Shown in pieces: positions 15,730 to 17,647 of a stretch of DNA of 17,647 nt. The position numbers and the translations under genes are program-made. Position 1 is the first letter of the stretch, and every line of letters begins with the position of its first letter. The stretch covers positions 1 to 17,647 of the forward strand of contig JAHHQK010000044.1 of assembly GCA_020026435.1 (NCBI GenBank). Direction: 5' to 3'. The notes under the pieces were generated by a model. That model was not told the DNA's origin. It saw only the letters and a program-made list of their open reading frames with translations, and did no database searches. This DNA is from Alistipes sp. GTDB taxonomy: Bacteria > Bacteroidota > Bacteroidia > Bacteroidales > Rikenellaceae.

Positions 15730-16284
15730 ATGGATTTACGAGGTATGGAAAGCAAAAATATAATCCGTTGGTTCGTGATGCGGGCTTACAAATGCGAAGG
15801 GCGTGCCGAGGAACTCCTCAAGCGTTATGACGGATTGGAGTATTTCATCCCGAAGCGTTACGCCGTACAGGTCTATCACGGCAGAAAGGTGCGCCGCCTG
15901 GTACCCATTATCCCGAGCCTGCTGTTCATCCACGCCAGCCAGGCTCAGATCATCGAATTCAAGAAAAGTTACAACTTCCTGCAATACATGATGTATCAAA
16001 ACACCCAAAAACAATGGGAATACATCACTGTACCCGATACTCAGATGCAGGATTTCATCAAGGTAGTCTCTCAATACGAAGAGAATATTGTCTTTTTTAA
16101 ACCCGAGGAAATCAACCTCGAAAAAGGAACGCGTGTGAGGATCATCGGCGGGAAATTCGATGGTGTGGAGGCCACGTTCCTAAAAGTCAAAGGGTTTCGT
16201 AAACGACGCGTTGTCGTGATGCTCGGTGGAGTCATGGCGGCATCGGTCGAGGTGGAGCCCGATCTGATAGAAGTGATTCAATAA
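15730..16284 (+). CDS. UpxY-family (NusG-like) transcription antiterminator
   Basis: A 184-residue NusG paralogue expected to ride on RNA polymerase and prevent early termination in the long polysaccharide operon it heads, as shown for UpxY proteins of Bacteroides fragilis. The N-terminal NGN domain runs from about residue 12 (IRWFVMRAYKCEGRAEELL) through YFIPKRYAVQVYHGRKVRRLVPIIPSLLFIHA, the typical UpxY pattern, and the KOW region starts near residue 133 (GTRVRIIGGKFDGVEATFLKVKG) and runs to the end. The ATG at 15730 is used; a second at 15745, seven codons before the first NGN strand, has a GAGGT just ahead of it but too close to be ideal. It follows the leader ORF and precedes a structured RNA region. 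The codons are more A/T-rich than those of the efflux operon, as is common in capsule loci. Confidence 0.92.
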   Translation: MDLRGMESKNIIRWFVMRAYKCEGRAEELLKRYDGLEYFIPKRYAVQVYHGRKVRRLVPIIPSLLFIHASQAQIIEFKKSYNFLQYMMYQNTQKQWEYITVPDTQMQDFIKVVSQYEENIVFFKPEEINLEKGTRVRIIGGKFDGVEATFLKVKGFRKRRVVVMLGGVMAASVEVEPDLIEVIQ

Positions 16285-16305
16285 ACCATTTTAAGACATT
16301 GCCAT

Positions 16306-16420
16306 CGGACATTCCGGTTTCGGGACTTTGGGTCCTGAGACCGGAATGGGATTCCGTTGTCTTCGGTGTGCCTGTAAGTCGGGGCTGGGGTAGCAACTCC
16401 CAAGCGAAGTATGTCCCCGA
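16306..16420 (+). ncRNA. Structured intergenic RNA with alternative hairpins and possible pseudoknot
   Basis: Between the antiterminator and the next gene, 16310-16326 pairs with 16332-16348 to give a continuous 17-base-pair stem (two G-U pairs) with a TTTGG loop. Its 3' arm (CGGAAT, 16342-16347) can pair instead with ATTCCG at 16351-16356, so the two stems exclude each other. Further on TCGGGG (16379-16384) pairs with CCCCGA (16415-16420), enclosing a smaller stem (16385-16390 with 16398-16404) and a CGAAG (16405-16409) that could pair back to CTTCG (16361-16365), making a pseudoknot. No T-run follows the large stem, so it is not a standard terminator. Structure is predicted by eye; function is not known. 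Confidence 0.5.
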
Positions 16421-16453
16421 TCCAAATATTTCACAGAGTAGAAAATTTTTAAT

Positions 16454-17374
16454 ATGAACGTTCGGGAATTAAAGCGTTTGTTGCCGGAATTTCAGTCTAA
16501 AAGTTTCCAGGGAATAAGTTGTCTCAAAATCCAATCCTACGCCCAGATCTATCTCTCGATTCATAACATGGTGTTTGTCAATTCGTTGGACAATGAGTAC
16601 GGCCGTCGGGAGATCTACCGCCGAAAACTCGAAACATTGGTCGATATTTTACTGCGCCGTTGTCGTCGGGACGGAATCAGGGAAGAGGAACAGGTGCGTA
16701 TTCTGGATACGGTGTTCTATGTCCTCTACAACAGTTCTGTGACGATAGACCGCGAGACGGAGGATTATTGCTGGGAACGTGCGTCCGATTTGATCGAACA
16801 TTACCGCCCGAGACTTGAGGACGAGAAGGCCGAAAGTTCGGAGGTGTATCTGGCCATGCGTCTGATATTCTACGATTTGTACGGAGTGGAGGCTGCGGAT
16901 GGAGAGGCCTGTTCCGATACCCTGCAAACGGTGCTTCGGCATTTGGAGCGTTGGGTGGCAGGACTCGATGCCGAGGGGCATTGGGAAGGGCTTTCCGAGA
17001 AAGACGCCTTGTGGCGCATATCGCTGCTCTGTATGAATTCCTATATGCAGGGGGATGACCGGTTTGATGAACCGACACGCAGGGCTTTCGACTATTATTG
17101 TGTGCGTCCGCTTGCTTCGATGAGGGAGGCGGAGGAGCGGAGGCTTTCGGATGAGGAGCTTCGCTGCTGGGGACACCGCTATGCGGTGATACAGCAGAGT
17201 GGAATCTGCGACCCGAAGATTCCCTTGTATATGGATTCCATCACCGGCTTCCTGGAACGCCAACAGGAACACCTGTCCGGCACGAGCTTCGAGTATATGT
17301 TCTGTGCAGGTATTGCGATCGACAGCCTCTGCCGCCGCCTGACCGAAGAGGTCCAGAACAGTCTGTTCAAGTAA
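16454..17374 (+). CDS. Hypothetical protein in the polysaccharide locus
   Basis: I do not recognise this 306-residue protein. It lacks a signal peptide and membrane segments and looks soluble and largely helical, with many Arg/Glu/Leu heptad-like stretches (YRRKLETLVDILLRRCRRDG near residues 55-75) and scattered Cys. It sits directly after the upxY-like gene and before the flippase, with no promoter seen on either side, so it is probably co-transcribed with them. In Bacteroides fragilis capsule loci this slot is held by UpxZ, an inhibitor of other loci's UpxY, but UpxZ proteins are about half this length and I see no similarity. The ATG at 16454 follows an A/T-rich stretch without a ribosome site, as is usual here. 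A regulatory or polysaccharide-assembly accessory role is only positional inference. Confidence 0.8.
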   Translation: MNVRELKRLLPEFQSKSFQGISCLKIQSYAQIYLSIHNMVFVNSLDNEYGRREIYRRKLETLVDILLRRCRRDGIREEEQVRILDTVFYVLYNSSVTIDRETEDYCWERASDLIEHYRPRLEDEKAESSEVYLAMRLIFYDLYGVEAADGEACSDTLQTVLRHLERWVAGLDAEGHWEGLSEKDALWRISLLCMNSYMQGDDRFDEPTRRAFDYYCVRPLASMREAEERRLSDEELRCWGHRYAVIQQSGICDPKIPLYMDSITGFLERQQEHLSGTSFEYMFCAGIAIDSLCRRLTEEVQNSLFK

Positions 17375-17428
17375 CCCCCTCTTCTATTCTTAATAAAATA
17401 TTTAATACAACATCTCCAATTCCAATCA

Positions 17429-17647
17429 ATGTCTACCGTAGCCGAAAATAACAAGCGAATCGCGAAAAATACCTTCTTCCTCTATATCCGAATGTTTCTG
17501 ATAATGGCTGTGTCGTTGTACACGTCGCGTGTCATCTTACAGACCTTGGGAGTCGAGGATTTCGGTATATATAATGTCGTGGCCGGCATTGTCGTATTGT
17601 TCTCGTTCATCAACGGAGCAATGGCGATTGCCTCCCAACGCTTCTTG
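17429..17647 (+). CDS. Wzx-like polysaccharide flippase (5' part, cut by window end)
   Basis: The first 73 residues of an inner-membrane protein. It opens with a short positively charged tail (NNKRIAKNTFFLYIRM) followed by hydrophobic helices at about 16-36 and 45-65. The pattern SLYTSRVILQTLGVEDFGIYNVVAG is highly typical of the Wzx/RfbX-like flippases in the MATE/MVF superfamily found in Bacteroidota capsule and O-antigen loci, which move lipid-linked repeat units across the inner membrane. The ATG at 17429 is chosen because the conserved N-terminus begins right after it. It lies 54 bases after the preceding stop codon with no terminator between them, consistent with one operon. The remainder, and the glycosyltransferases that should follow, lie outside the window. 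Confidence 0.88.
   Translation, partial: MSTVAENNKRIAKNTFFLYIRMFLIMAVSLYTSRVILQTLGVEDFGIYNVVAGIVVLFSFINGAMAIASQRFL

Noticed and set aside
16310..16348. Large hairpin after upxY as a rho-independent terminator
   Set aside because: The stem is strong but is followed by GGATTCCG rather than a T-run, so classical termination is unlikely; reported as structured RNA instead.
16454..17374. Calling the unknown protein UpxZ
   Set aside because: Position fits, but it is about twice the usual UpxZ length and I see no shared motif.

Overview
The window looks like chromosomal DNA of a GC-rich member of the Bacteroidales, most likely Alistipes or a close relative (Rikenellaceae). I infer this from the Bacteroidota-type promoters (TAnnTTTG -7 element, several with a TTG placed 19-20 bp upstream), weak or absent Shine-Dalgarno sequences, a UpxY-type antiterminator, a heparin lyase I very like the Bacteroides enzyme, and GC-rich third codon positions. 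No database search was possible, so the genus is an inference.

Layout. Positions 1-4316 are read on the minus strand: the first codons of an unidentified gene (1-32), a stretch with no intact gene (33-620) that may hold a decayed gene next to a hairpin terminator, a Gfo/Idh/MocA-family oxidoreductase (621-1874) with its own promoter, and a Pif1/RecD-like helicase with a C-terminal HRDC-like region (2112-4316). From 4518 on, all genes are on the plus strand: a MalY/PatB-type PLP C-S lyase (4518-5690) with a terminator, a 240-base gap closed by a second terminator, and an L-fucose isomerase-like protein (6142-7371).

Positions 7675-13427 form a compact tripartite RND efflux operon: adaptor, AcrB-like HAE1 pump and TolC/NodT-like outer membrane lipoprotein. 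The spacings are 3 bases and then an ATGA overlap, and a strong terminator ends the operon. The three proteins should assemble into one proton-driven pump spanning both membranes. After it comes a stand-alone, promoter-equipped heparin lyase I (PL13) lipoprotein (13784-14986), which would cleave heparin or highly sulfated heparan sulfate. No SusC/SusD pair or other glycosaminoglycan gene is visible beside it.

Positions 14987-15582 hold no convincing gene but are compositionally strange: a two-period microsatellite, then several hundred bases with extreme G-over-C skew. A well-spaced promoter at 15535-15565 then begins what appears to be a surface-polysaccharide (capsule or O-antigen type) locus: a 30-codon leader-like ORF, a UpxY/NusG-like antiterminator (15730-16284), a strongly structured intergenic RNA (about 16306-16420), an unrecognised helical 306-residue protein (16454-17374), and the start of a Wzx-type flippase cut by the window edge (17429-17647). 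The least explained part, and the best candidate for something undescribed, is the control region of this locus: the leader ORF, the mutually exclusive hairpins with a possible pseudoknot, and the unknown protein in the slot where B. fragilis-type loci carry UpxZ.
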